Shown: positions 1 through 7,105 of the stretch, piece after piece
Layout: every line of letters starts with the position of its first letter
Position numbering within the stretch: the first letter of the stretch is position 1
Assembly (NCBI RefSeq): GCF_000482505.1
Contig: NZ_KI519446.1
Location: forward strand, 1-33,468
Length of the DNA: 33,468 nt
Reading direction: 5' to 3'
Source of the DNA: Leptotrichia trevisanii DSM 22070
Lineage (GTDB): Bacteria; Fusobacteriota; Fusobacteriia; Fusobacteriales; Leptotrichiaceae
Program-made: the position numbers and the translations under genes
Notes under the pieces: generated by a model
What the model saw: only the letters and a program-made list of their open reading frames with translations
What the model was told of the DNA's origin: nothing
Databases searched by the model: none

Positions 1-227
1 GGATTTGGCGATTATATTGTAACTGGTTTCCTCTTTTTTGTTAATTAAAAATTTGATTAAATTTATTTGCCCCTATATTTTTTACTCTGTCTTTTTTCGC
101 AAAAGAATTATATCAAAAAAATTTATTAATTAATTTGAAAAAATTTTCTCAATAATGTAAAATATAGTAAGAATTCTTAAAAATTAAGAAATGTATTTTT
201 GACTTTAAGAGGAAAAATATACACGTT

Positions 228-254
228 TATAATAAACAAAAAATTGAAAGGAAA
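228..254 (+). promoter_or_regulatory. -10 box and ribosome binding site for the first gene
   Basis: TATAAT lies at 228-233. The upstream TTGACT at 199-204 is 23 bases away, too far for an ordinary -35, so the -35 is uncertain. A perfect 7-bp inverted repeat (TTCTTAA/TTAAGAA, 174-190) sits just upstream. GAAAGGAAA at 246-254 gives a normal ribosome binding site eight bases before the ATG at 263. Bases 1-227 otherwise hold no gene that I can support. Confidence 0.4.
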
Positions 255-262
255 TAAACAAG

Positions 263-1138
263 ATGAAAAAATTAACTGCTATTTTATTATTTTTAACATT
301 TGGAATTTTTGGAAATGCAGAAAGCATAAGTGATATTATTTATAAAAAACTGAGTGCAAAAGGGATTAAACGTGAAATTATTGAAGAAACTATTAAACTT
401 GATGAAGAAATTGGCGATGGACTGCTTTTTGAAACTTCGGATATTGATGGAGCGGAATATTTGGAAAAACTGGAAAAATTGCTTGAAAAGGATAGAAATA
501 ATTATATTGTGGCAGGGAAAATCGCTGAAACTTATTTGGCAAGCCTTTACTTGAAAAATATAAAAAATGGAAAAAAATATATGGATATTTTTGAAAAGGC
601 TAATCCAGCAGATTATGAAATTTGGAGCATGAAAGTCAGTTATTATGGGAATATTGAAGATATAGACGAGAAAAGCAAAATTATTAATCAAATAAATAAA
701 AAATATCCAAATTCTTTATTTTTAAAACTTATAAAATTACAGGAAGAAGCCAATGATAATGGCGTGAAAAACTTAAAGCCTGAAATAGATGAAACTCTAA
801 AACTTTTGAGCAATAAAAATGAAACTGACAAATTTACAATGTCAGATGAAGAAATCTACTCCTACAAGTTAAGTTTACATTTTTTAAATATTCGGAATTT
901 TGTTGAAAAAAATGAATTTCAAAAGGGAATTGACTATTATTTAAATAATATTGCAACACTTTCTGCAAGTAATGAGGTGAAAAACTACAACTTGGGGCAG
1001 GAAAAATTTTTATTTATGATGATAACTACAATAAATAATAATATTGAAAACAAAAGTCAAAAGAAAAGAAATGCAGAAAAGCTCAAAAATACTGATATTT
1101 TTAGAAAAATTGATAAAAACAGGGAAATTGAATTATAA
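263..1138 (+). CDS. Exported helical protein of unknown function (paralogue A)
   Basis: I do not recognise a named family. The 291-residue product begins with a short Sec-type signal peptide (Lys-Lys start, hydrophobic core to about residue 17, likely cleavage near GNA-ES). The rest is charged and mainly helical, with tetratricopeptide-like spacing, so it probably lies in the periplasm or on the surface. It is clearly homologous along its whole length to the protein at 26444-27322. Shared landmarks are a DE(x)IgD/DYEI segment near residue 45, NYIV near 80, a KY-D-F-K-P-DYE block near 105-117, M(S/T)DEE near 195, and a NN-A-S-SNEV-YN block near 228-243. The ribosome binding site GAAAGGAAA is well placed. 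The next gene converges on it from the other strand, so it is probably a single-gene transcript. Confidence 0.7.
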   Translation: MKKLTAILLFLTFGIFGNAESISDIIYKKLSAKGIKREIIEETIKLDEEIGDGLLFETSDIDGAEYLEKLEKLLEKDRNNYIVAGKIAETYLASLYLKNIKNGKKYMDIFEKANPADYEIWSMKVSYYGNIEDIDEKSKIINQINKKYPNSLFLKLIKLQEEANDNGVKNLKPEIDETLKLLSNKNETDKFTMSDEEIYSYKLSLHFLNIRNFVEKNEFQKGIDYYLNNIATLSASNEVKNYNLGQEKFLFMMITTINNNIENKSQKKRNAEKLKNTDIFRKIDKNREIEL

Positions 1139-1466
1139 AAATTTTACTCAAAAAGAAAGCTGTTTACTAAAGTGATAAAACCAACAAATTAATAAAATAA
1201 ACATTTTAGGAGCAACTCAAATTTCTCATAGATTATGTTATACTAAACCCCATTTAAATAACAAATTTATTAAAAATTTTTTCAACAAGAAATATAAAAT
1301 TCAATATTTCTAAATAATTAAATTTCGTTTTTTAAATGGATAATTGTATTGATACAAGAAATTTGAGATTGTTTCCTACTTAACCCTATTTTTTCTCTAT
1401 CTATTACTTTAGAATTAAAATCTTAACTATTTTAATTTGTATCATTTTTCATTTTACTAAAGACAA
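1139..1466. other. Gene-free spacer between convergent genes
   Basis: No coding region is supported here. Part of the spacer (1238-1339) is a MITE-like repeat described separately. I found no clean GC-rich hairpin with a T tract that would terminate either of the convergent genes. Confidence 0.5.
1238..1339. repeat. MITE-like dispersed repeat, copy 1
   Basis: The stretch starts TTATACTAAACCCCATTTAA and ends TTTAAATGG, so its ends are partly inverted (CCATTTAAA against TTTAAATGG). Its interior aligns, at roughly two thirds identity by eye, with 21228-21330, sharing a TTTATTA-AAA-TTTT-CAACAA stretch and a TATTTC-AAATAATTAAA stretch. The same end sequence appears at 11904-11920 and, inverted, at 5482-5498. 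This looks like a small non-autonomous palindromic element. Confidence 0.55.
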
Positions 1467-2276
1467 CTAACGCATATTTTCATAATTTTCCACAAATTCC
1501 TCCACAGACAAAACCTTTCCATCCATTTCCATTTCCTTAGCCAAATCACTGATATACGGCTGTTTCACCATGCTTTTCTCCAATGTGTCAAATTGCCAGA
1601 AAATATCACGTTTATCTCCATCAGCAATAACTTTTCCATTTGTCATTACAATTACCCTGTCAAAGTTTTTTACTACAAATTCCATATCATGAGTTATTGT
1701 AATAATTGTCTTCCCCTGCTTTTGAAGTTCGTCAATCAAGTTATGCAAGACTCTCATTCCTCTAAAATCCTGACCTGCTGTTGGCTCATCCATTACAATA
1801 ACGTCTGAACCCATTGCAATTACTGCGGCAATTGTAACAAATTTTCTCAAGGAATACGGTAAATTGTACGGATTTTCCTTTTGATATTTTTCAAGTTCCG
1901 TTAATTTTATGGCATTTTCTACCATTTTTTTTGTTTCATCAGGAGAATATTTTAATTTTTTTGCTCCAAAGGCTATTTCATCGTAAACATTGTTATGAAA
2001 TATCTGATCCATTGGATTTTGAAAGACATATCCGACTTTTCGGCTCATTTTGGCAACGGTATATTTCTTTGTATTCCAGTCATCTACAACAACATCTCCG
2101 CTTACTGGCTTTAACAATCCATTCAACATTTTTACCATCGTTGTTTTCCCAGCTCCATTTTGCCCAATAATTGCGACTTTTTCCCCTTTTTTAACTTCAA
2201 GAGAAACATCGTTAAGCACATTTTCAGTTCCGCTCGGATATTTAAAACTCAAATTTTTGACAGTAATAAAACTCAT
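1467..2276 (-). CDS. ecfA2: ECF transporter ATPase (second EcfA subunit, degenerate signature motif)
   Basis: This is an ABC ATPase of the energy-coupling factor type, 269 residues, expected to pair with the other EcfA and EcfT to power uptake of a vitamin-like substrate. The Walker A motif GQNGAGKTT is at 38-46, the Q-loop FQNP near 85-88, Walker B VIVMDEP at 159-165 and the switch histidine in THD near 196. The ABC signature, normally LSGGQ, reads LPYSLRKF at about 139-146. The sister ATPase in this operon has a canonical signature, so one of the two composite ATP sites is probably weak or regulatory. A good ribosome binding site (AAAGGAG) precedes the ATG. It is the last gene of the minus-strand ECF operon, 55 bases after the macro-domain gene. 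Confidence 0.9.
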   Translation of the reverse strand: MSFITVKNLSFKYPSGTENVLNDVSLEVKKGEKVAIIGQNGAGKTTMVKMLNGLLKPVSGDVVVDDWNTKKYTVAKMSRKVGYVFQNPMDQIFHNNVYDEIAFGAKKLKYSPDETKKMVENAIKLTELEKYQKENPYNLPYSLRKFVTIAAVIAMGSDVIVMDEPTAGQDFRGMRVLHNLIDELQKQGKTIITITHDMEFVVKNFDRVIVMTNGKVIADGDKRDIFWQFDTLEKSMVKQPYISDLAKEMEMDGKVLSVEEFVENYENMR

Positions 2277-2331
2277 AGTTAATCTCCTTTAAAAATCTTA
2301 TTAAACAATTTATCTTTAAATATTTATTTTT

Positions 2332-2895
2332 TTATAAAATCCCTTTCTCTTCCAATAACTTTCTATAAATCTCAAAATTTTCATTTTCAAAACATACAAA
2401 ATTTACTTTTTCTATAAAATCATTTTTTGCCAAATATTCTGTCACAGCGTTAATAGCAATTTTTGCTGCTAAATCTTTTGGAAATCTGTACACTCCTGTC
2501 GAAATATTTGGAAATGAAATATTTTTCAGTTTATTTTTTTCAGCCAATTCTAAACTTGAAATATAGGCTTTTTTTAATAGTTTTTCTGCAAATAATTTTG
2601 CTTCATTATTTTTTCCTGACTGCCAGACAGGCCCAACTGTGTGAATTACATTTTTGAAAGGCATATTTCCTGCTCTTGTAATAACAGCTTCTCCAACATC
2701 GCATTTTCCGCAGGAAGCTCGTATTTTCATACAATCTTCGACTATTTGCTTGCCACCCTTCTTATGAATTGCACCATCAACACCACTGCCTCCAAGCAAG
2801 GAAGAATTTGCGGCATTGACAATCACATCAGCAGGATATTCAGTAATATCGCCTTTTACAAGTACGATTCTATTTTTCAAATCTTTTGGTTTCAT
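2332..2895 (-). CDS. Macro-domain protein (ADP-ribose / O-acetyl-ADP-ribose hydrolase family)
   Basis: This 187-residue stand-alone macro domain resembles the YmdB/MacroD-type enzymes, which bind ADP-ribose and remove acetyl from O-acetyl-ADP-ribose or ADP-ribose from proteins. The N-terminal GDIT at 15-18, VNAAN at 26-30 and GGSGVDGAIH at 35-44 form the ligand pocket. The NVIHTVGPVW segment and the FPNISTGVYRFP loop near 126-138 are also typical. The length is that of a single domain with no fusion. The ribosome binding site AAAAGGAAA fits the ATG. It lies between two ECF ATPase genes with gaps of 61 and 55 bases, all on the minus strand, so it is probably co-transcribed with the importer. 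That linkage is unusual and hints, without proof, at a nucleoside- or NAD-related substrate. Confidence 0.9.
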   Translation of the reverse strand: MKPKDLKNRIVLVKGDITEYPADVIVNAANSSLLGGSGVDGAIHKKGGKQIVEDCMKIRASCGKCDVGEAVITRAGNMPFKNVIHTVGPVWQSGKNNEAKLFAEKLLKKAYISSLELAEKNKLKNISFPNISTGVYRFPKDLAAKIAINAVTEYLAKNDFIEKVNFVCFENENFEIYRKLLEEKGIL

Positions 2896-2956
2896 AATTT
2901 TTCCTTTTTAATAAATATTTTCAAGATTTGCTTAACAATTTTTATTTTTTATTACT

Positions 2957-3796
2957 TTATTTTTTCAATAATTCCACTGTCTTTTCCTTGGTTATAGGAA
3001 TTTCTTCAAACTCAACTTTTCTCGCTTTTTCAAGTTCATAGGCAAGTATAGAATATTGTGTCATACCAATTTCCTTTTCCAGCAAGATTTTATTATTTAA
3101 GACTTCTTCCGCTTTTCCACTCAAAATTATTTCCCCTTCATCAAGGACAAGTATATTTTGAGCATATTCTGCTATTAATTCCAATTTATGCTCAACCAAA
3201 ATAATTGTCTTTCCTTCATTTGCCATTAAATTTATAATTTTGAAAATATCTTCCGTCCCTTTTGGATCAAGCTGTGAAGTGGGTTCGTCAATAACTAGAA
3301 TATCAGGATCCATTGCGATAATTGAGGCAAGTGCCACTCTTTGCTTTTGTCCGCCAGACAAGTCATAAGGATTTCTGTCACGCAGCTTTTCAATTTCAAG
3401 CAGTTTCAATATTTCTTCAACTTTGGAAATTATCTCTTCTTTCTCTAACCCCAAATTTTCAAGTCCATAAGCGATTTCCTCAAAAACTGTATCTTTTACT
3501 CCGCTAATTTGCGTAAATGGATTCTGAAATACAAATCCAATTTTCTGCACAAGTTCCTTTTGAGAATAATCTTTCAGTTCTTTATCTTCCAGCGTTATTT
3601 TCCCTGTCAGTTCCCCTTTATAAAAATCAGGCACAAATCGCCTTAACATATTACAAAATGTCGTTTTCCCGCTCCCATTTTTTCCAATTACAGCCCAAAA
3701 TTCGCCTTTTTTTATTTCAACATTTATATTTTTCAAGGCTTGTTTATCTTCAAGTGGATATTTGTAGTTCACATTTTCTATTTTAAAATAACCCAT
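2957..3796 (-). CDS. ecfA1: ECF transporter ATPase (canonical EcfA subunit)
   Basis: This ABC ATPase of the energy-coupling factor family has 279 residues from the start chosen here. Walker A GKNGSGKTT is at 38-46, Q-loop FQNPFTQ near 90-96, signature LSGGQKQR at 146-153, Walker B ILVIDEP at 166-172 and the switch His in VEH near 203. All catalytic motifs are intact, unlike its sister ATPase. I chose the internal ATG at 3796 because GGAGGG lies seven bases upstream; a longer reading from 3817 adds seven residues without a site. This start overlaps the end of the EcfT gene by 19 bases, suggesting translational coupling. The protein hydrolyses ATP on the cytoplasmic face of the importer. Confidence 0.93.
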   Translation of the reverse strand: MGYFKIENVNYKYPLEDKQALKNINVEIKKGEFWAVIGKNGSGKTTFCNMLRRFVPDFYKGELTGKITLEDKELKDYSQKELVQKIGFVFQNPFTQISGVKDTVFEEIAYGLENLGLEKEEIISKVEEILKLLEIEKLRDRNPYDLSGGQKQRVALASIIAMDPDILVIDEPTSQLDPKGTEDIFKIINLMANEGKTIILVEHKLELIAEYAQNILVLDEGEIILSGKAEEVLNNKILLEKEIGMTQYSILAYELEKARKVEFEEIPITKEKTVELLKK

Positions 3797-4533
3797 AACA
3801 CCCTCCACACAATACACAGCACTATAAAAATAGCCAGCATAATTTTCATAATCTTATCATTTTTTGTTTCTTCTATATCGTGCAATATTGTCCGCTTTTC
3901 CCCAATGGAAAATCCTCTCGACTCAAGTGTAATCGCACGCTCTTCGGTACTTATTATGGATGACAACACCATTGGAATAAATATTGGAATAAGTGCCTTA
4001 AATCTTACGAATACATTTCCTTCCATTTCTACTCCCCTTGCCTTTTGTGAATCCATAATTATATCTGACTGTTTTTTCATTTCAGGAATCATTTGAAGCG
4101 ATAAAAGCAAAATAAATGCCGATTTAGGATTAAGTCCTTTTTTTTCAAGAGCCACTGTGAACTCTTTAGCTTTTGATATTAGTGTCAACATTGTTATAGT
4201 AGAAACTAGAGCTGCAATTTTGGAAGTCAATCTTACCGCAGTTATTATCCCAGTCTTATATACTGTAATAAAACCAAATTTTGCCATAATATCATTAGAA
4301 GGAATCATCAGCCCCTGTACAACAAATATAATCAAAGTTAGAAAAAACAGGCTAAAAAACACTCTTTTCAAGTATATTCCCAACTTTTCATAAAAATAGG
4401 CAACAATTCCGCAAATTGCTATCAATAAATATCCGTAAGTATAGTTTGGCAATATAAATGCTGATATTAACAATACTGCGGCTAAATAGAACTTCGTAAG
4501 AGGATACAAGTTTCTAAAAAAATTTTTAATCAT
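3778..4533 (-). CDS. ecfT: ECF transporter transmembrane coupling subunit EcfT
   Basis: The 251-residue membrane protein has about five to six hydrophobic segments (roughly 13-45, 55-75, 90-120 and near the C-terminus around 230-250). The two cytoplasmic coupling motifs of EcfT proteins are visible: an ARG motif in DSQKARG near residue 165 and a second one in ERAITLESRG near 198-207. These dock into the two EcfA ATPases and couple ATP hydrolysis to toppling of the S component. The gene starts six bases after the S-component gene ends, with AGGAAG as ribosome binding site, and overlaps the start of the following EcfA gene. Confidence 0.92.
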   Translation of the reverse strand: MIKNFFRNLYPLTKFYLAAVLLISAFILPNYTYGYLLIAICGIVAYFYEKLGIYLKRVFFSLFFLTLIIFVVQGLMIPSNDIMAKFGFITVYKTGIITAVRLTSKIAALVSTITMLTLISKAKEFTVALEKKGLNPKSAFILLLSLQMIPEMKKQSDIIMDSQKARGVEMEGNVFVRFKALIPIFIPMVLSSIISTEERAITLESRGFSIGEKRTILHDIEETKNDKIMKIMLAIFIVLCIVWRVLWVILK

Positions 4534-4539
4534 AACTTC

Positions 4540-5139
4540 CTATTCTCCATTTTTCTTATAAATATAATTTTCTCCATATTTAAATTTTATTAAATATCTA
4601 TCTGACATGCTTTTTATAATTAATATAGAAATTACTGTTGTTACAATTTTATCAGCTGCTTCTGTAAGCATAGTGGCTATCGCAACTGCTTGTCCCAAAC
4701 TAAATCCTATACTTTTAAATAATACTACCACTGTAGATGAAGCATTTCCTGTAAATCCTCCATAAACTTTAATAATTATAGGAATAGATACAATTATTGA
4801 AGCCGAAGCCAGTGCCAAACTTACTATAATTGTTTTTATTACTAAATTTTTAGTTCTCATTTTTGCAAGAATTCCTACAACCAAGGCATTACATATTGCT
4901 ACAGGTATAAATGCAAAATATTCTGGAGAAAAACTTCCTGTAATCAGACTCGTAATAACTGCTGTTACTGTCCCCACCCAAGGCCCTGCAATAAGACTAA
5001 TAAACACCGATCCAATTGAATCAAGAAATATAGGCAACTGTAAAAATTTCGCAATCCCAAAACCTGTAAAATTAATAGCCACCGCTACTGGTATCAACAA
5101 ACTTGACATTAAAGAAAAATCCTCTTTTAAACTTTTCAT
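4540..5139 (-). CDS. ECF transporter S component (substrate-binding membrane subunit), substrate unknown
   Basis: This 199-residue protein with about five to six hydrophobic helices is the first gene of a minus-strand operon, immediately before EcfT and two EcfA genes, so it is assigned as the substrate-specific S component. The conserved-looking block LDSIGSVFISLIAGPWVGT near 39-57 resembles S components in which a small-residue patch contacts EcfT. No motif lets me assign riboflavin, thiamine, biotin, folate or another vitamin. The leader between the proposed promoter and the ATG is only about 25-30 bases, too short to hold a known vitamin riboswitch, so regulation gives no clue to the substrate. 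The ribosome binding site AAGGAGG is strong. Confidence 0.8.
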   Translation of the reverse strand: MKSLKEDFSLMSSLLIPVAVAINFTGFGIAKFLQLPIFLDSIGSVFISLIAGPWVGTVTAVITSLITGSFSPEYFAFIPVAICNALVVGILAKMRTKNLVIKTIIVSLALASASIIVSIPIIIKVYGGFTGNASSTVVVLFKSIGFSLGQAVAIATMLTEAADKIVTTVISILIIKSMSDRYLIKFKYGENYIYKKNGE

Positions 5140-5170
5140 TTTTCTGCCTCCTTAAAATTTTATTTACTAT

Positions 5171-5199
5171 ATTTTAAAACATATTTTTCAATATTTCAA
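5171..5199 (-). promoter_or_regulatory. Promoter of the ECF operon
   Basis: Reading the minus strand, TTGAAA (complement of 5194-5199) is followed after 17 bases by TAAAAT (complement of 5171-5176), then by the strong ribosome binding site and the S-component ATG at 5139. Spacing and both boxes fit a sigma-70 promoter. Confidence 0.6.
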
Positions 5200-5331
5200 C
5201 CTTTGGAAGAAAGTTTTGTTATTTTTTTAACTATCTCCATCAAATAATGTTTATCTTGATTTTTATTTCAGTTATTTTGGTTAAAAAATATTTTTTCTTA
5301 TTTTTACATATTCAAATATATTTTAAACAGG

Positions 5332-5357
5332 GAGATCAAACGCCATCCCTCCTATTT
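5332..5357. repeat. Orphan hairpin head of the structured repeat family, copy E
   Basis: AGGGAGAT, the loop CAAACGCC and ATCCCTCC form an imperfect hairpin. The loop matches those of the complete copies (CAAACACC at 12363 and CAGACGCC at 23899), flanked by AT on both sides in each case. The second, long hairpin of the complete copies was not found downstream. Confidence 0.4.
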
Positions 5358-5522
5358 CACAATAACAGTTATTTTAATATCTTTAATTGATTATCACTTA
5401 ATAATAGCGAAAGCTCTACGAACCACTCTCTAAAAATTTTCTTAACAGAATAAAATTTCCTTAATAAAGTTTATGCTTTCTAATGGGATTTAGTATTAAA
5501 TGAAGTTTAGTATAAAATCAAC

Positions 5523-5546
5523 AAAAAAAGACTGAAACAATCAGCC
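5523..5546 (-). terminator. Rho-independent terminator after the DUF898-like gene
   Basis: On the minus strand GGCTGA and TCAGTC pair (one G-U) around a five-base loop and are followed by seven T. The structure starts 13 bases after the stop codon of the gene at 5560-5868. Confidence 0.65.
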
Positions 5547-5559
5547 TTGAGTTAATAAA

Positions 5560-5868
5560 TTAATTTAAAAAAGTTGTATTTTTTACTTTCCATTGTTCTA
5601 ATTTAATGTGTACCCAAAATCCGTATATTCCTAATGTTACTATTATTAGCAACAACCATTTTATCCAATTACCAAACAAACCTACTGCACTGCCATTAAA
5701 TTTTAATCTTCTGCCTTCAACAACAGTATGATTTATTTTCCAACCATAAATCATGCACAATGCCCACGGATAACAAATCCCGAACGTACAAGATGTTATA
5801 AGAGAGCCTAAAATAATCCACCCAATGTAACTAAGCAGCCCACCGTCAAAATAACTTTTATTTTCCAT
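5560..5868 (-). CDS. Small DUF898 (YjgN)-like membrane protein
   Basis: This 102-residue protein has two clear hydrophobic helices (about 11-37 and 68-88). The features that suggest the DUF898/YjgN family are FDGG near the start, TFGICYPWA near 28-36, the H-x(4)-GRRL-x-FNG block near 47-59 and the closing TLGIYGFW-x(5)-QW near 79-92. Such proteins sit in the inner membrane and have no established function. A strong ribosome binding site (AAGGAGG), a good promoter and a terminator of its own make it a single-gene unit between the ECF operon and the acid phosphatase. Family membership is from recalled motif pattern and not from a search. Confidence 0.75.
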   Translation of the reverse strand: MENKSYFDGGLLSYIGWIILGSLITSCTFGICYPWALCMIYGWKINHTVVEGRRLKFNGSAVGLFGNWIKWLLLIIVTLGIYGFWVHIKLEQWKVKNTTFLN

Positions 5869-5893
5869 AATTCCTCCTTATAATTTTAAATTA

Positions 5894-5921
5894 ATTATAA
5901 CACAAAATATTACTTTATCAA
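5894..5921 (-). promoter_or_regulatory. Promoter of the DUF898-like gene
   Basis: On the minus strand TTGATA (complement of 5916-5921) and TATAAT (complement of 5894-5899) are 16 bases apart, about 25 bases upstream of the ATG at 5868. Confidence 0.65.
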
Positions 5922-6010
5922 AATTTTCATTTAAATAAAAACAGCAGGAAAGATACAGCTTTCATATATTTGGTGTATATTATAGCCATACGTTCCTATA
6001 TTTTTTCAAT

Positions 6011-6044
6011 AATAAAAATCAGAAGTATCTTTTTATACTTCTGA
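6011..6044 (-). terminator. Rho-independent terminator after the acid phosphatase gene
   Basis: TCAGAAGTAT (6019-6028) and ATACTTCTGA (6035-6044) form a perfect 10-bp stem with a six-base loop. On the minus strand it is followed by a T-rich run (complement of 6011-6018). It ends the transcript of the gene at 6070-6792. Confidence 0.85.
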
Positions 6045-6069
6045 AAACATTTATTATAATTTTTTATTT

Positions 6070-6792
6070 TTACCATGCAGAGTTTATTAGAACTTCTTCT
6101 CCGTAGCCACCGTTCATTTTTTGTGGATTCGTAGAGTTATAAGCTCTTTGAACTCTTATTCCTCTTATTCCTAATTCTCTTGCGGCTAAGATATCATCGT
6201 CACTGTCACCGTAGTGAATTGAGACGTTGTGTTTTTTGATATAGAATGATTTGTCATATTTGTAGCCACCTGTTGGTGTGTCAGCTGTGTATTCTACATA
6301 AACTTCTTTTGGCAGTTCAAAGTATCTTTGCAATGTTTTAGAAAGTTTTGTAGAAGTGTAGTTTTTGTCTTTTGAATGTTTTGTTCTTCCTGTGATGAAA
6401 AATACGTTATCTCCTCTTTCCAAGTGCATTTTTATCAAGTCTTTTGCAGATTGTTTTGGAATTGAATGTTCATCTCCATTTTCAGCTACATAATCCCAGA
6501 ATTTTTGGTTGTACAGGTAACTTACAGCTCCTCTTTTATCTCCTGGAATTTGGAAATAATGTTGCCCATAGATAAAGTATCCGCTTGAATGAAGCAATGT
6601 GTCATCAATGTCAAAACTTACATTAATTGGCCCTTTCCCCTCCAAACTTTTCTTAATGTCATCAACAGACACAAAATGAACAGCCTTCTGAACTTTATCT
6701 GTCGAATAAAATCCCTCATGAGTGTAAGGAACTTTTGGCCCTGCTGCAAATACTACAGATGCAGCAAATAAAAATAATAATGCTTTTTTCAT
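6070..6792 (-). CDS. aphA: Class B acid phosphatase (secreted, HAD superfamily)
   Basis: This 240-residue non-specific phosphomonoesterase of the periplasmic class B (AphA) family probably releases phosphate from nucleotides and other phosphoesters outside the inner membrane. A signal peptide covers about residues 1-17 (cleavage near FAA-GP). The family's DIDDT motif at 61-65 supplies the nucleophile and acid aspartates. TGR at 134-136 is HAD motif II, and GDSDDD at 195-200 binds the magnesium. The C-terminal YGEEV-x-INS ending is also typical of AphA. The length matches the family. The ribosome binding site AGGAGGAAA is strong, and a perfect hairpin terminator follows the stop. Confidence 0.93.
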   Translation of the reverse strand: MKKALLFLFAASVVFAAGPKVPYTHEGFYSTDKVQKAVHFVSVDDIKKSLEGKGPINVSFDIDDTLLHSSGYFIYGQHYFQIPGDKRGAVSYLYNQKFWDYVAENGDEHSIPKQSAKDLIKMHLERGDNVFFITGRTKHSKDKNYTSTKLSKTLQRYFELPKEVYVEYTADTPTGGYKYDKSFYIKKHNVSIHYGDSDDDILAARELGIRGIRVQRAYNSTNPQKMNGGYGEEVLINSAW

Positions 6793-6864
6793 AACATTTC
6801 CTCCTATATATTTTTTATTTTTTTAGATATAATTTTATTCTGTTTTTAAAAAATTATTTTTTTG

Positions 6865-7023
6865 CTATTTTATAGGTTCACACCCTATAAACTCTCCCTT
6901 TGCTGTATAAGTGCATATATTCCCTACTTTTTTCCCAGTTCTCTTGGGAATTTTAAAATAGGAACAACTTACAGATGTTAATGCAGATAAAACCAATACT
7001 ATAAAAACCTTTAACTTTTTCAT
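6865..7023 (-). CDS. 52-residue predicted lipoprotein, unknown function
   Basis: A short frame on the minus strand begins at ATG 7023 with GGGAGG seven bases upstream (complement of 7031-7036). It encodes a hydrophobic signal sequence with a lipobox ending in LTSVSC, so Cys20 should be lipidated. The mature part is only about 33 residues and basic (KIPKRTGKKVG). It contains two more cysteines in ICTYTAKGEFIGCEPIK, which could pair. The gene lies between gapN and aphA on the same strand. I do not recognise the family. The good ribosome binding site plus a proper lipobox make a real gene likely despite its size. It is probably anchored in the outer or inner membrane facing the periplasm. Confidence 0.7.
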   Translation of the reverse strand: MKKLKVFIVLVLSALTSVSCSYFKIPKRTGKKVGNICTYTAKGEFIGCEPIK

Positions 7024-7064
7024 AGGAAAACCTCCCGTAAAATAGTTTTTTATCTAAATTTTTC

Positions 7065-7097
7065 AAAAAAAAGATGTTCTCCCAAAAGAAAACATCT
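7065..7097 (-). terminator. Rho-independent terminator after gapN
   Basis: On the minus strand AGATGTT (complement of 7091-7097) pairs with AACATCT (complement of 7072-7078) and is followed by eight T. It begins nine bases after the gapN stop codon. Confidence 0.75.
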
Positions 7098-7105
7098 CTC
7101 CAATT

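Larger units (their letters stand above)
5140..5559. other. Spacer with ECF promoter and repeat remnants
   Basis: No gene is supported. The spacer holds the ECF-operon promoter (5171-5199), an orphan hairpin head similar to the structured repeats at 12353 and 23889 (about 5332-5357), two near-repeats of an (A)ATG-TTTAGTAT end sequence (5482-5517) and a terminator (5523-5546). On the minus strand a short open frame of about 33 codons without an obvious start (complement of about 5366-5468, ending with NQLKILK) can be read. It is most likely a remnant or chance frame. Confidence 0.4.

Noticed and set aside
199-233. TTGACT and TATAAT as one promoter before the first gene
   Set aside because: The spacing is 23 bases, outside the workable range. 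Only the -10 is kept as tentative.
5140-5170. Possible vitamin riboswitch before the ECF S component
   Set aside because: The proposed transcription start leaves only about 25-30 bases of leader, and no conserved riboswitch core was seen further upstream on that strand.
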